A stretch of DNA of 64,000 nt from Prorocentrum cordatum. Lineage: Eukaryota; Sar; Dinophyceae; Prorocentrales; Prorocentraceae. The stretch's first letter is position 1. Every line of letters begins with the position of its first letter. The stretch spans positions 308,146 through 372,145 of the forward strand of contig CAUYUJ010005625.1 of NCBI GenBank assembly GCA_963575745.1. The letters are read 5' to 3'. The notes under the pieces were generated by a model. The model was not told the DNA's origin. It made no database searches and saw only the letters and a list, made by a program, of their open reading frames with translations. This document shows, one piece after another, positions 33,601-46,166 of the stretch. The translations under genes and the position numbers were made by a program.

Positions 33601-34730
33601 GTTTACGTTCACCAGTGTCCCACTGGAAGTTTCTCTAAGTGAGAGTGCAAGAATTCAGGTAATTGGCTGATTGATCAATGATGAAAGCAACTTGGTCCGT
33701 GTTAGTGAGGTGGATTTAAGATCCCACCAGATGACCACAAATTTTCAAGTGCCTGAGATTTCGTGCAGCGCAGTCGCGTTTGGAATTAGATGCATACGGT
33801 AGTATCCCGCCACCATGCCCCGGTCGTCGGCATCTCGGGAGCAATATATGGCTTGTTGTGTCTGATATTAGTTTAACGTGCATTGGCGTAGTGATGGAAG
33901 TAGGTACCCTGAGTTATCAGCCCAACGGCAGAATGCCAGTTCACAGATAATTTGTTGCTCGATTAAGGATAAGGCAACTTGGTCGGTGCTAGTGAGGTGG
34001 ACTTAAGACCCCACCAGATGACCGCAAACTTTCAAGTGCCTGAGATTTCGTGCAGCGCAGACGCGTTGGAAGTAGACGCATACGGTAGCAACCCGCCACC
34101 ATGCCCAGGTCGTTGGCACCTCGGGAGCCGTCTGATGCCCCCGTGTGTCTGATATTAGTTGAACGTGCATTTGCGTAATGATGGAAGTAGGTCGTCTGAA
34201 TTATCATCACAACACCGTATCATCAGTTCTGGATTGGAATTTCTGGTAGTAGTCGTGATGGCATCGTGAATTTTGGTAGGTGTCTCCGTATGCATTGCGA
34301 CCTTGGACGCACGTGTCATCCCATTTCGCCTCCCATACAGACCGCCAGGCTCTTCCTGTCTGCCACGGCAGCGTTCTGTCGCGCAGCGCCGTGTAGGACG
34401 ATGAATGCCCTGAGACACTGGATGACCGCACTTCTCAAGTGTTTGAGATTAAGATTGATAGATATTACGTGTATTTGCGTGATGATTGATGTATCCAGCA
34501 GCTTGCGGTAAGACCCACCAACGTGCCAGCGTAGCACTCTGTGTGACGCCGTTTCGAGCACCTCTCATTCGACCCTTGCTTGACACAGTAGACGCTCATG
34601 CGTAGCTTGGTTGCCAGCTTTATCTTGATAGCACTCTCTGCGTCGGTGCGTAATGATCTTGCGAGTGGCTGGGCACGAATGATATTTCGCACACGGTCAG
34701 TGGCAATGGTCAATTGCGCTTTGACCAGCC

Positions 34731-34821
34731 TTGGGCAGTGATGATTTGCGTTTCCCCTGAGTCTGATGTCGAAGTGACGAGGTCATGCAGCCTCACCGCT
34801 ACGAGCCTCATCTGAGCCTGG
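34731..34821 (+). ncRNA. Candidate box C/D snoRNA, copy 5
   Basis: Majority sequence. Directly upstream, TGGTCAA and TTGACCA (34,709-34,729) form a perfect 7-bp hairpin with a 7-nt loop. Confidence 0.45.
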
Positions 34822-37139
34822 TTCTTCAGTAGAGCATGGATTGTATGATTGTTGCGCCGGTGTGGTCGAGTCAAGTTCGATGGAATTGCACCGTCAATAG
34901 CGCCATGTGTATCTGCAGGCGGGTGTGAAAGCAGGCATCTATAGTTTTTATCCTTGAGAACTCATCTGCGCAGGATGGCCTTATTTTGTGCGGTCGGCAG
35001 TTTAGTCAGTGTCAGTGATCTGGATTTGAGGCTTCCCTGGATGACCACGTCTCTGAATTCTCTGAGGTTAATGGCTCGTGCACTTGTGTAATGCTGTGCA
35101 GTAGATATGCGGAGTTATCAGGCTAACATCATACACTCTGTCCTAGGTGTAGCGTCCGCTAGTAGCCGTGTTAGCCACGTGAAGTATGGGCGGTCTTTCC
35201 GTATGCATTGTGATTTTGGATGCAAGTAATCATTTTTCTTCGCCTCCTACATAGGTCGCAAGGATCTTCTCGCCTGACACGGCAGCGTTCTGTCGCGCAG
35301 CGCCGTGTTGGACGGTGAATGTTCTGATGCATCGCTGTTGTGGTTCTCAGGATATAGCGTGAGCAGAGTCACGTTCACCCTGTGTCCCACTGGAAACTTC
35401 TTTGAGTGCGTAGTGCCGCACGGCCGCGTGCTTGCAGTCAAAGCACAGTGCCAGAATTCGGATAATTGATTGATATGCCAATGATGAATGCAACTTGGTC
35501 CGTGTTAGTGAGGTGGACTTAAGACCCCACAGGATGACCGCAAACTTTCAAGTGTTTGAGAGTTTGTGCAGCGCAGTCGCGTTTGGAATTAGGCGCACGT
35601 TGGTATTCTGCCACCATGCCCAGGTCGTGGCATCTCGAGAGTCATCTAGGGGTTCCTGTGTCTGAAATTAGTTCAACGTGCATTCGCGTAATGATGGAAG
35701 TAAGTATTCAGAGTTACCAGCCAGCCTAACAGCATCTCATCAGTTTCAGGTGTGACTTTCTGGTAGTAGTCGTGGTAGCCACGTGAATTCAGGAGGTGTT
35801 TCCGTATGCACTGCGACCTTGGACGCAAGTGTCATCCCTTTTCGCTTCCCATACAGACCGCCAGGCTCTTCCTGTCTGCCACGGCAGCGTTCTGTCGCGC
35901 AGCGCCGTGTTGGACGATGAATGCCCTGAGACATTTTTAATTCCCAGGACGACATAGTGTGAGCTGGTTTACGTTCATCCAGTGTCGCACTGGAAGTTTC
36001 TTTGAGAGCACCGTACGTCGCTGTTGTGGTTGTGCAGTCCGTGCAGAGGGCCAGAAAACATGTAATTTGTTGCTCGATCAATGATGAATGCAACTTGGTC
36101 CGTGTTAGTGAGGTGGATTTAAGACCCCACCGCATGACCGCAAACTCTCAAGTGTCTGAGATTTTGCGCAGCGCAGTCGCGTTTGGAATTAGGCGCATAC
36201 GTTAGCATCCCGCCACCATGCCCAGGTCGTCGGCATCTCGGGAGTCATCTAGGGCCTCCTGCGTCTGATATTAGTTTAACGTGCATTCGCGTAATGATGG
36301 AAGTAAGTATTCAGAGTTACCAGCCAGCCTAACACCATCTCATCTGTGACTTTCTGGTAGTAGTCGTGATAGCCACGTGAATTCAGGAGGTGTCTCCGTA
36401 TGCACTGCGACCTTGGACGCAAGTGTCATCCCTTTTCGCCTCCCATACAGACCGGCAGGCTCTTCCTGTCTGCCATGGCAGCGTTCTGTCGCGCAGCGCC
36501 GTGTTGGACGATGAATGCCCTGAGACATTTTTGATTCCCAGGATGACATAGTGTGAGCAGGTGTACGTTCATCCAGTGTCGCACTGGAAGTTTCTTTGAT
36601 CGCACTGGAAGTTTCTTTGAGGGCACTGTACGTCGCCCTTGTGGTGGTGCAGTCCGTGCAGAGGGCTAGAAAACATATAATTCGTCGCTCGATCAATGAT
36701 GAATGCAACTTGGTCCGTGTTAGTGAGGTGGACTTAAGACCCCACCGGATGACCGCAAATTCCCAAGTGTCTGAGATTTTGCGCAGCGCGGTCGCGTTTA
36801 GAGTTTTATTCATGAAGGTTTACGTTCACCAGTGTCCCACTGGAAGTTTCTCTGAGTGAGAGTGCAAGAATTCAGGTAATTGGCTGATTGATCAATGATG
36901 AAAGCAACTTGGTCCGTGTTAGTGAGGTGGATTTAAGACCCCACCAGATGACCACAAATTTTCAAGTGCCTGAGATTTCGTGCAGCGCAGTCGCGTTTGG
37001 AATTAGATGCATACGGTAGTATCCCGCCACCATGCCCCGGTCGTCGGCATCTCGGGAGCAATATATGGCTTGTTGTGTCTGATATTAGTTTAACGTGCAT
37101 TGGCGTAGTGATGGAAGTAGGTACCCTGAGTTATCAGCC

Positions 37140-37533
37140 TTTTCCGCGGAGGCACGTTCGCTCCTCGGTGGCGGGAGTTTCGGCCGCGCTTTCCGGTCAG
37201 CTTCTGACAGCTGATTTCGGCGCGCATTTGGCGTGTCGTGGTCTTCCCCCGTCTGTGTCCGAGTCCGGGGGCTGTGCAGGGTTTTTGCCTTCGTGGTTGC
37301 ACTGATTGTGGATAGTCAAAGCCATCGTGCTCGAGACGGGGCGCTCGTGGACAGTATGCAGGATTAGGTATTAGTGAAGCCTTCTGCATTGCTTCATTAT
37401 TATACATCTACAGAATGCATTGATGCGCTGTGGCGTTGACGCTGGATGCTGCCGTGGGGCCTCCTTCTACGTTTGTTTTCCAATGCAGGGCAATACTGCA
37501 GTACAGCGTGTTTGGGATGCGCTTTTATTGCGG
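37140..37533. other. 394-bp unique segment inside an array unit
   Basis: Sibling copies (about 33,921, 41,006 and 44,011) read TATCAGCCCAACGGCAGAATGCC. Here TATCAGCC is followed by unrelated DNA until ATGCCAGTTCACAG at 37,535. This is either an insertion with loss of about 10 bp, or the ancestral sequence deleted in the siblings. No terminal repeats or target duplication are seen, and neither strand has a recognisable gene. Confidence 0.7.
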
Positions 37534-38332
37534 GATGCCAGTTCACAGATAATTTGTTGCTCGATCAAGGATAAGCCAACTTGGTCCGTGCTAGTGAGGT
37601 GGACGTAAGACCCCACCAGATGACCGCAAACTTTCAAATGCCTGAGATTTCGTGCAGCGCAGACGCGTTGGAATTAGACGCATACGGTAGTATCCCGCCA
37701 CCATGCCCAGGTCGTTGGCACCTCGGGAGCCGTCTGATGCCCCCGTGTGTCTGATATTAGTTGAACGTGCATTTGCGTAATGATGGAAGTAGGTCGTCTG
37801 CATTATCATCACAACACCGTATCATCAGTTCTGGATTGGAATTTCCGCTAGTAGTCATGATGGCATCGTGAATTTTGGTAGGTGTTTCCGTATGCATTGC
37901 GACCTTGGACGCACGTGTCATCCCATTTCGCCTCCCATACAGACCGCCAGGCTCTTCCTGTCTGCCACGGCAGCGTTCTGTCGCGCAGCGCCGTGTAGGA
38001 CGATGAATGCCCTGAGACACCGGATGACCGCACTTCTCAAGTGTCTGAGATTAAGATTGATAGATATTACGTGCATTTGCGTGATGATTGATGTATCCAG
38101 CAGCTTGCGGCCAGGCCCACCAACGTGCCAGCGCAGCACTCTGTGTGACGCCGTTTCGAGCACCTCTCATTCGACCCTTGCTTGACACAGTAGACGCTCA
38201 TGCGTAGCTTGGTTGCCAGCTTTATCTTGATAGCACTCTCTGCGTCGGTGCGTAATGATCTTGCGAGTGGCTGGGCACGAATGATATTTCCCACACGGTC
38301 AGTGGCAATGGTCAGTTGCGCTTTGACCAGCC

Positions 38333-38423
38333 TTGGGCAGTGATGATTTGCGTTTCCCCTGAGTCTGATGTCGAAGTGACGAGGTCATGCAGCCTCACCG
38401 CTACGAGCCTCATCTGAGCCTGG
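38333..38423 (+). ncRNA. Candidate box C/D snoRNA, copy 6
   Basis: Majority sequence, 3,602 bp downstream of copy 5. The upstream hairpin stem is degraded here (TGGTCAG instead of TGGTCAA) while the C/D block is unchanged. Confidence 0.45.
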
Positions 38424-41400
38424 TTCTTCAGTAGAGCATGGATTGTATGATTGTTGCGCCGGTGTGGTCGAGTCAAGTTCGATGGAATTGCACCGTCAAT
38501 AGCGCCATGTGTATCTGCAGGCGGGTGTGAAAGCAGGCATCTATAGTTTTTATCCTTGAGAACTCATCTGCGCAGGATGGCCTTATTTTGTGCGGTCGGC
38601 AGTTTTGTCAGTGTCAGTGATCTGGGTTTGAGGCTTCCCTGGATGACCACGACTCTGAATTCTCTGAGGTTAATGGCTCGTGCACTTGTGTAATGTTGTG
38701 CAGTAGATATGCGGAGTTATCAGGCTAACATCATACACTCTGTCCTAGGTGTATCGTCCGCTAGTAGCCGTGTTAGCCACGTGAAGTATGGGAGGTCTTT
38801 CCGTATGCATTGTGATTTTGGATGCAAGTAATCATTTTTTTCGCCTCCTACATAGGTCGCAAGGGTCTTCTCGCCTGACACGGCAGCGTTCTGTCGCGCA
38901 GCGCCGTGTTGGACGATGAATGTTCTGATGCATCGCTGTTGTGGTTCTCAGGATATAGCGTGAGCAGAGTCACGTTCACCCTGTGTCCCACTGGAAACTT
39001 GTTTGAGTGCGTAGTGCCGCACGGCTGCGTGCTTACAGTCAAAGCACAGTGCCAGAATTCGGATAATTGATTGATATGCAAATGATGAATGCAACTTGGT
39101 CCGTGTTAGTGAGGTGGACTTAAGACCCCACAGGATGACCGCAAACTTTCAAGTGTTTGAGAGTTTGTGCAGCGCAGTCGCGTTTGGAATTAGACGCATA
39201 CGGTGTTTTCCCGCATGAATGCCCTGAGACATTTTTTATTCCAAGGACGACATAGTGTGAGCAGGTTTACGTTCATCCAGTGTCACACTGGAAGTTTCTG
39301 AGAGCACCGTACGTCGCTGTTGTGGTGGTGCAGTCCGTGCAGAGGGCCAGAAAACAGATAATTTGTTGCTCGATCAATGATGAATGCAACTTGGTCCGTG
39401 TTAGTGAGGTGGACTTAAGACCCCACCGGATGACCGCAAACTCCCAAGTGTCTGAGATTTTGCGCAGCGCAGTCGCGTTTGGAATTAGACGCATACGTTA
39501 GTATCCCGCCACCATGCCCAGGTCGTCGGCATCTCGGGAGTCATCTAGGGCTTCCGGTGTCTGATATTAGTTTAACGTGTATTCGCGTAATGATGGAAGT
39601 AAGTATTCAGAGTTACCAGCCAGCCTAACACCATCTCATCAGTTTCAGGTGTGACTTTCCGCTAGTAGTCGTGATAGCCACGTGAATTCAGGAGGTGTCT
39701 CCGTATGCACTGCGACCTTGGACGCAAGTGTCATCCCTTTTCGCCTCCCATACAGACCGCCAGGCTCTTCCTGTCTGCCACGGCAGCGTTCTGTCGCGCA
39801 GCGCCGTGTAGGACGATGAATGCCCTGAGACATTTTTGATTCCCAGGACGACATAGTGTGAGCAGGTTTACGTTCATCCAGTATCGCACTGGAAGCTTCT
39901 TAGAGTGCACCGTACGTCGCTGTTGTGGTGGTGCAGTCCGCGCAGAGGGCCAGAAACCAGATAATTTGTTGCTCGATCAATGATGAGTGCAACTTGGTCC
40001 GTGTTAGTGAGGTGGACTTAAGACCCCACCGGATGACCGCAAATTCCCAAGTGTCTGAGATTTTGCGCAGCGCAGTCGCGTTTGGAATTAGACGCATACG
40101 TTAGTATCCCGCCACCATGCCCAGGTCGTCGGCATCTCGGGAGTCATTTGGGGCCTCCGGTGTCTGATATTAGTTTAATGTGTATTCGCGTAATGATGGA
40201 AGTAAGTATTCAGAGTTACCAGCCAGCCTAACACCATCTCATCAGTTCTGGATTGGAATCTCCGCTAGTAGTCGTGATGGCCACGTGAATTCTGGAGGTG
40301 TCTCCGTATGCACTGCGAGCTCGGACGCAAGTGTCATCCCTTTTCGCCTCTCATACAGACCGCCAGGCTCTTCCTGCCTGACACGGCAGCGTTCTGTCGC
40401 GCAGCGCCGTGTTGGACGATGAATGCCCTGAGACATTTTGATTCCCAGGATGACATAGTGTGAGCAGGTTTACGTTCATCCAGTGTCGCACTGTAAGTTT
40501 CTTTGAGAGCACTGTACGTCGCTGTTGTGGTGGTGCAGTCCGTGCAGAGGGCCAGAAAACATATAATTTGTTGCTCGATCAATGATGAATGCAACTTGGT
40601 CCGTGTTAGTGACGTGGACTTAAGACCCCACCGGATGACCGCAAACTCCCAAGTGTCTGAGATTTTGCGCAGCGCAGTCGCGTTTATAATTCTATTCATG
40701 AAGGTTTATGTTCACAACTGGAAGTTTCTCTGAATGAGAGTGCAAGAATTCGGGTAATTGGCTGATTGATCAATTATAAAGCAACTTGGTCCGTGTTAGT
40801 GAGGTGGACTTAAGACCCCACCAGATGACCACAGATTTTCAAGTGCCTGAGATTTCGTGCAGCGCAGTCGCGTTAGGAATTAGATGCATACGGTAGTATC
40901 CCGCCACCATGCCCCGGCCGTCGGCATCTCGGGAGCAATATATGGCTTGTTGTGTCTGATATTAGTTTAATGTGCATTGGCGTAGTGATGGAAGTAGGTA
41001 CCCTGAGTTATCAGCCCAACGGCAGAATGCCAGTTCACAGAGAATTTGTTGCTCGATCAAGGATAAGGCAACTTGGTCGGTGCTAGTGAGGTGGACTTAA
41101 GACCCCACCAGATGACCGCAAACTTTCAAGTGCCTGAGATTTCGTGCAGCGTATACGGTATTATCCCGCCACCATGCCCAGGTCGTTGGCACCTCGGGAG
41201 CCGTCTGATGCCCCCGTGTGTCTGATATTAGTTAAATGTGCATTTGCGTAATGATGGAAGTAGGTAGTCTGAATTATCATCACAACACCGTATCATCAGT
41301 TCTGGATTGGAATTTCCGCTAGTAGTCGTGATGGCCTCGTGAATTCTGGGAGGTATCTCCGTATGCATTGCGACCTTGGACGCACGTGTCATCCCATTCC

Positions 41401-41803
41401 GCCTCCCATACAGACTGCCAGGCTCTTCCTGTCTGCCACGGCAGCGTTCTGTCGCGCAGCGCCGTATTGGACGATGAATGCCCTGAGACACCGGATGACC
41501 GCACTTCTCAAGTGTCTGAGATTAAGATTGATAGATATAACGCGCATTTGCGTGATAATTGATGTATCCAGCAGCTTGCGGCAAGGCCCGCCAACGTGCA
41601 AGCGCAGCACTCTGTGTGACGCCGTTTAGAGCACCTCTCATTCGACCCTTGCTTGATACAGTAGACGCTCATGCGTAGCTTGGTTGCCAGCTTTAATTTG
41701 ATAGCACTCTCTGCGTCGGTGCGTAATGATCTTGCGAGTGGCTGGGCGCGAATGATATTTCGCACACGGTCAGTGGCAATGGTCAATTGCGCTTTGACCA
41801 GCC

Positions 41804-41894
41804 TTGGGCAGTGATGATTTGCGTTTCCCCTGAGTCTGATGTCGAAGTGACGAGGTCATGCAGCCTCACCGCTACGAGCCTCATCTGAGCCTGG
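41804..41894 (+). ncRNA. Candidate box C/D snoRNA, copy 7
   Basis: Majority sequence, 3,471 bp after copy 6. The perfect TGGTCAA/TTGACCA hairpin precedes it. Confidence 0.45.
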
Positions 41895-44804
41895 TTCTTC
41901 AGTAGAGCATGGATTGTATGATTGTTGCGCCGGTGTGGTCGAGTCAAGTTCGATGGAATTGCACCGTCAATGGCGCCATGTGTATCTGCAGGCGGGTGTG
42001 AAAGAAGGCATCTATAGTTTTTTTCCTTGAGAACTCATCTGCGCAGGATGGCCTTATTTTGTGCGGTCGGCAATTTTGTAAGTGTCAGTGATCTGGATTT
42101 GAGGCTTCCCTGGATGACCACGACTCTGAATTCTCTGAGGTTAATGGCGGCTCGTGCACTTGCGTAATGTTGTGCAATAGATATGCGGAGTTATCAGGCC
42201 AACATAATACACTCTGTCCTCGCTGTAGCGTCCGCTAGTAGCCGTGTTAGCCACGTGAAGTATGGGAGGTCTTTCCGTATGCAATGTGATTTTGGATGCA
42301 AGTAATCATTTTTCTTCGCCTCCTACATAGGTCGCAAGGGTCTTCTCGGCTGACACGGCAGCGTTCTGTCGCGCAGCGCCGTGTTGGACGATGAATGTTC
42401 TGATGCATTGCTGTTGTGGCTCTCAGGATATAGCGTGAGCAGAATCACGTTCACCCTGTGTCGCACTGGAAACTTATTTGAGTGCGTCGTACCGCACGGC
42501 TGCCACCATGCCCAGGTCGTCGGCATCTCGGGAGTCATCTAGGGCCTCCGGTGTCTGATATTAATTTAACGTGCATTCGCGTAATGATGGAAGTAAGTAT
42601 TCAGGGTTTCCAGCCAGCTTAACACCATCTCATCAGCTTTACGTGTGACTTTCCGCTAGTAGTCGTGATGGCCACGTGAATTCTGGAGGTGTCTCCGTAT
42701 GCACTGCGACCTTGGACGCAAGTGTCATCCCTTTTCGCCTCCCATACAGACCGCCAGGCTCTTCCTGTCTGCCACGGCAGCGTTCTGTCGCGCAGCGCCG
42801 TGTTGGACGATGAATGCCCTGAGAAATTTTGATTCCCAGGATGACATAGTGTGAGCAGGTTTACGTTCATCCAGTGTCGCACTGGAAGTTTCTTAGAGTG
42901 CACTTTACGTCGCTGTTGTAGTGGTGCAGTCCGTGCAGAGAGCCAGAAAACATAATTTGTTGCTCGATCAATGATGAATGTAACTTGGTCCGTGTTAGTG
43001 AAGTGGACTTAAGACCCCACCGGATGACCGCAAACTCCCAAGTGTCTGAGATTTTGCGCAGAGCAGTCGCGTTTGGAATTAGACGCATACATTAATATCC
43101 CGCCACCATGCCCAGGTCGTTGGCATCTCGGGAGTCATCTAGGGCCTCCGGTGTCTGATATTAGTTTAACGTACATTCGCGTAATGATGGAAGTAAGTAT
43201 TCAGAGTTTCCAGCCAGCTTAACACCATATCATCAGTTTCAGGTTTGACTTTCCGCTAGTAGTCGTGATGGCCACGTGAATTCTGGAGGTGTCTCCGTAT
43301 GCACTGCGACCTTGGACGCAAGTGTCATCCCTTTTCGCCTCCCATACAGACCGCCAGGCTCTTCCTGTCTGACACGGCAGCGTTCTGTCGCGCAGCGCCG
43401 TGTTGGACGATGAATACCCTGAGACATTTTTGATTCCCAGGATGACATAGTGTGAGCAGGTTTACGTTCATCCAGTGTCGCATTGGAAGTTTCTTTCAGA
43501 GCTTTGTACGTCGCTGTTGTGGTGGTGCCGTCCGTGCAGAGGGCCAGAAAACATATAATTTGTTGCTCGGTCAATGATGAATGCAACTTGGTCCGTGTTA
43601 GTGAGGTGGACTTAGGACCCCATCGGATGACCGCAAATTCCCAACTGTCTGAGATTTTGCGCAGCGCAGTCGCGTTTAGAATTTTATTCATGAAGGTTTA
43701 CGTTCACCAGTGTCCCACTGGAAGTATCTCTGAGTGAGAGTGCAAGAATTCAGGTAATTGGCTGATTGATCAATGATGAAAGCAACTTGGTCCGTGTTAG
43801 TGAGGTGGACTTAAGACCCCACCAGATGACCACAAATTTTCAAGTGCCTGAGATTTCGTGCAGCGCAGTCGCGTTTGGAATTAGACGCATACGGTAGTAT
43901 CCCGCCACCATGCCCCGGTCGTCGGCATCTCGAGAGCAATACATGGCTTGTTGTGCCTGATATTAGTTTAACGTGCATTGGCGTAGTGATGGAAGTAGGT
44001 ACCCTGAGTTATCAGCCCAACGGCAGAATGCCAGTTCACAGATAATTTGTTGCTCGATCAAGGATAAGGCAACTTGGTCGGTGCTAGTGAGGTGGACTTA
44101 AGACCCCAACAGATGACCGCAAACTTTCAAGTGCCTGAGATTTCGTGCAGCGCATACGGTATTATCCCGCCATCATGCCCAGGTCGTTGGCACCTCGGGA
44201 GCCGTCTGATGCCCCCGTGTGTCTCAGATTAGTTGAACGTGCATTTGCGTAATGATGGAATCAGGTAGCCTGAAGCATCATCACAACACCGTATCATCAA
44301 CTCTGGATTGGAATTTCCGCTAGTAGTCGTGATGGCCTCGTGAATTCTGGGAGGTGTCTCCTTATGCATTGCGACCTTGGACGCACGTGTCATCCCATTC
44401 CGCCTCCCATACAGACTGCCAGGCTCTTCCTGTTTAACACGGCAGCGTTCTGTCGCGCAGCGCCGTATTGGACGATGAATGCCTTGAGACACCGGATGAC
44501 CGCATTTCTCAAGTGTCTGAGATTAAGATTGATAGATATTACGTGCATTTGCGAGATGATTGATGTGTCCAGCAGCTTGCGGCAAGGCCCGCCAACGTGC
44601 CAGCGCAGCACTCTGTGTGACGCCGTTTCGAGCATCTCTCATTTGACCCTTGCTTGACACAGTAGACGCTCATGCGTAGCTTGGTTGCCAGCTTTATTAT
44701 GATAGCACTCTCTGCGTCGGTGCGTAATGATCTTGCGAGTGGCTGGGCACGAGTGATATTTCCCACACGGTCAGTGGCAATGGTCAATTGTGTTTTGACC
44801 AGCC

Positions 44805-44895
44805 TTGGGCAGTGATGATTTGCGTTTCCCCTGAGTCTGATGTCGAAGTGACGAGGTCATGCAGCCTCACCGCTACGAGCCTCATCTGAGCCTGG
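44805..44895 (+). ncRNA. Candidate box C/D snoRNA, copy 8
   Basis: Majority sequence. The upstream hairpin loop has changed to TTGTGTT while the 7-bp stem is kept. Confidence 0.45.
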
Positions 44896-46166
44896 TTCTT
44901 CAGTAGAGCATGGATTGAAGGATTGTTGCGTCGGTGTGGTCAAGTCAAGTTCGATGGAATTGCACCGTCAATAGCGCCATTTGTGTATGCAGGCGGGTGT
45001 GAAAGAAGGCATCTATAGTTTTTTTCCTTGAGAACTCATCTGCGCAGGATGGCGTTATTTTGTGCGGTCGGCCATTTCGTCAGTGTCAGTGATCTGGATT
45101 TGAGGCTTCCCTGAATGACCACGACTCTAAATTCTCTGAGGTTAATGGCTCGTGCACTGGTGTAATGTTGTGCAATAGATATGCGGAGTTATCAGGCCAA
45201 CACACTACACTCTGTCCTAGCTGTAGCGTCCGCTAGTAGCCGTGTTAGCCACGTGAAGTATGGGAGTTCTTTCCGTATGCATTCTGATTTTGGACGCAAG
45301 TAATCATTTCTTTTTGCGTCCTACATAGGTCGCAAGGCTCTTCTTGCCTGACACGGCAGCGTTCTGTCGCGCAGCGCCGTGTTGGACGATGAATGTTTTG
45401 ATGTATCGTTGTTGTGGTTCTCAGGAAGTAGCGTGAGCAGAATCACGTTCACCCTGTGTCCCACTGGAAACTTCTTTGAGTGCATCGTACCGGACGGCTG
45501 CTCGTTTGCAGTCAAGGTACAGTGCCAGAATTCGGATAATTGATTTGTTATGCCAATGATGAGAGCAACTTGGTCCGTGTTAGTGAGGTGGACTTAGGAC
45601 CCCACCGGATGACTGCAAACTCCCAAGTGTCCGAGAGTTTGTGCAGCGCAGTCGCGTCTGGAATTAGACGCATACGGTAGTATCCCGCTACCATGCCCAG
45701 GTCGTCGGCATCTCGGGAGCCATCAATGGCCTCCTGTGTCTGATATTAGTTTAACGTACATTCGCGTAATGATGGAAGTAAGTATTTCGAGTTACCAGCC
45801 AGCCTAACACCATATCATCAGTTTAAGGTGTGACTTTCCGCTAGTTGTGATATCACCACGTGAACTCTGGAGGTGTCTCCGTATGCATTGCGACCTTGGA
45901 CGCAAGTGTCATCCCATTTCGCCTCCCATACAGACCGCCAGGCTCTTCCTGTCTGACACGGCAGCGTTCTGTCGCGCAACGCCGTGTTGGACGATGAATG
46001 CACGTGTTGGACGAGCGGGTTTACGTTCACCCAGTGTCCCACTTGCTTGAAGTTTCTTAAGTGCTTGTGCAGAGAGCCAGAACACAGATAATTGGTTGCT
46101 CGATCAATTGTGAATGCAACTTTGTCCGTGTTAGTGAGGTGGACCCTACCAGATGACAGTTTTTTT

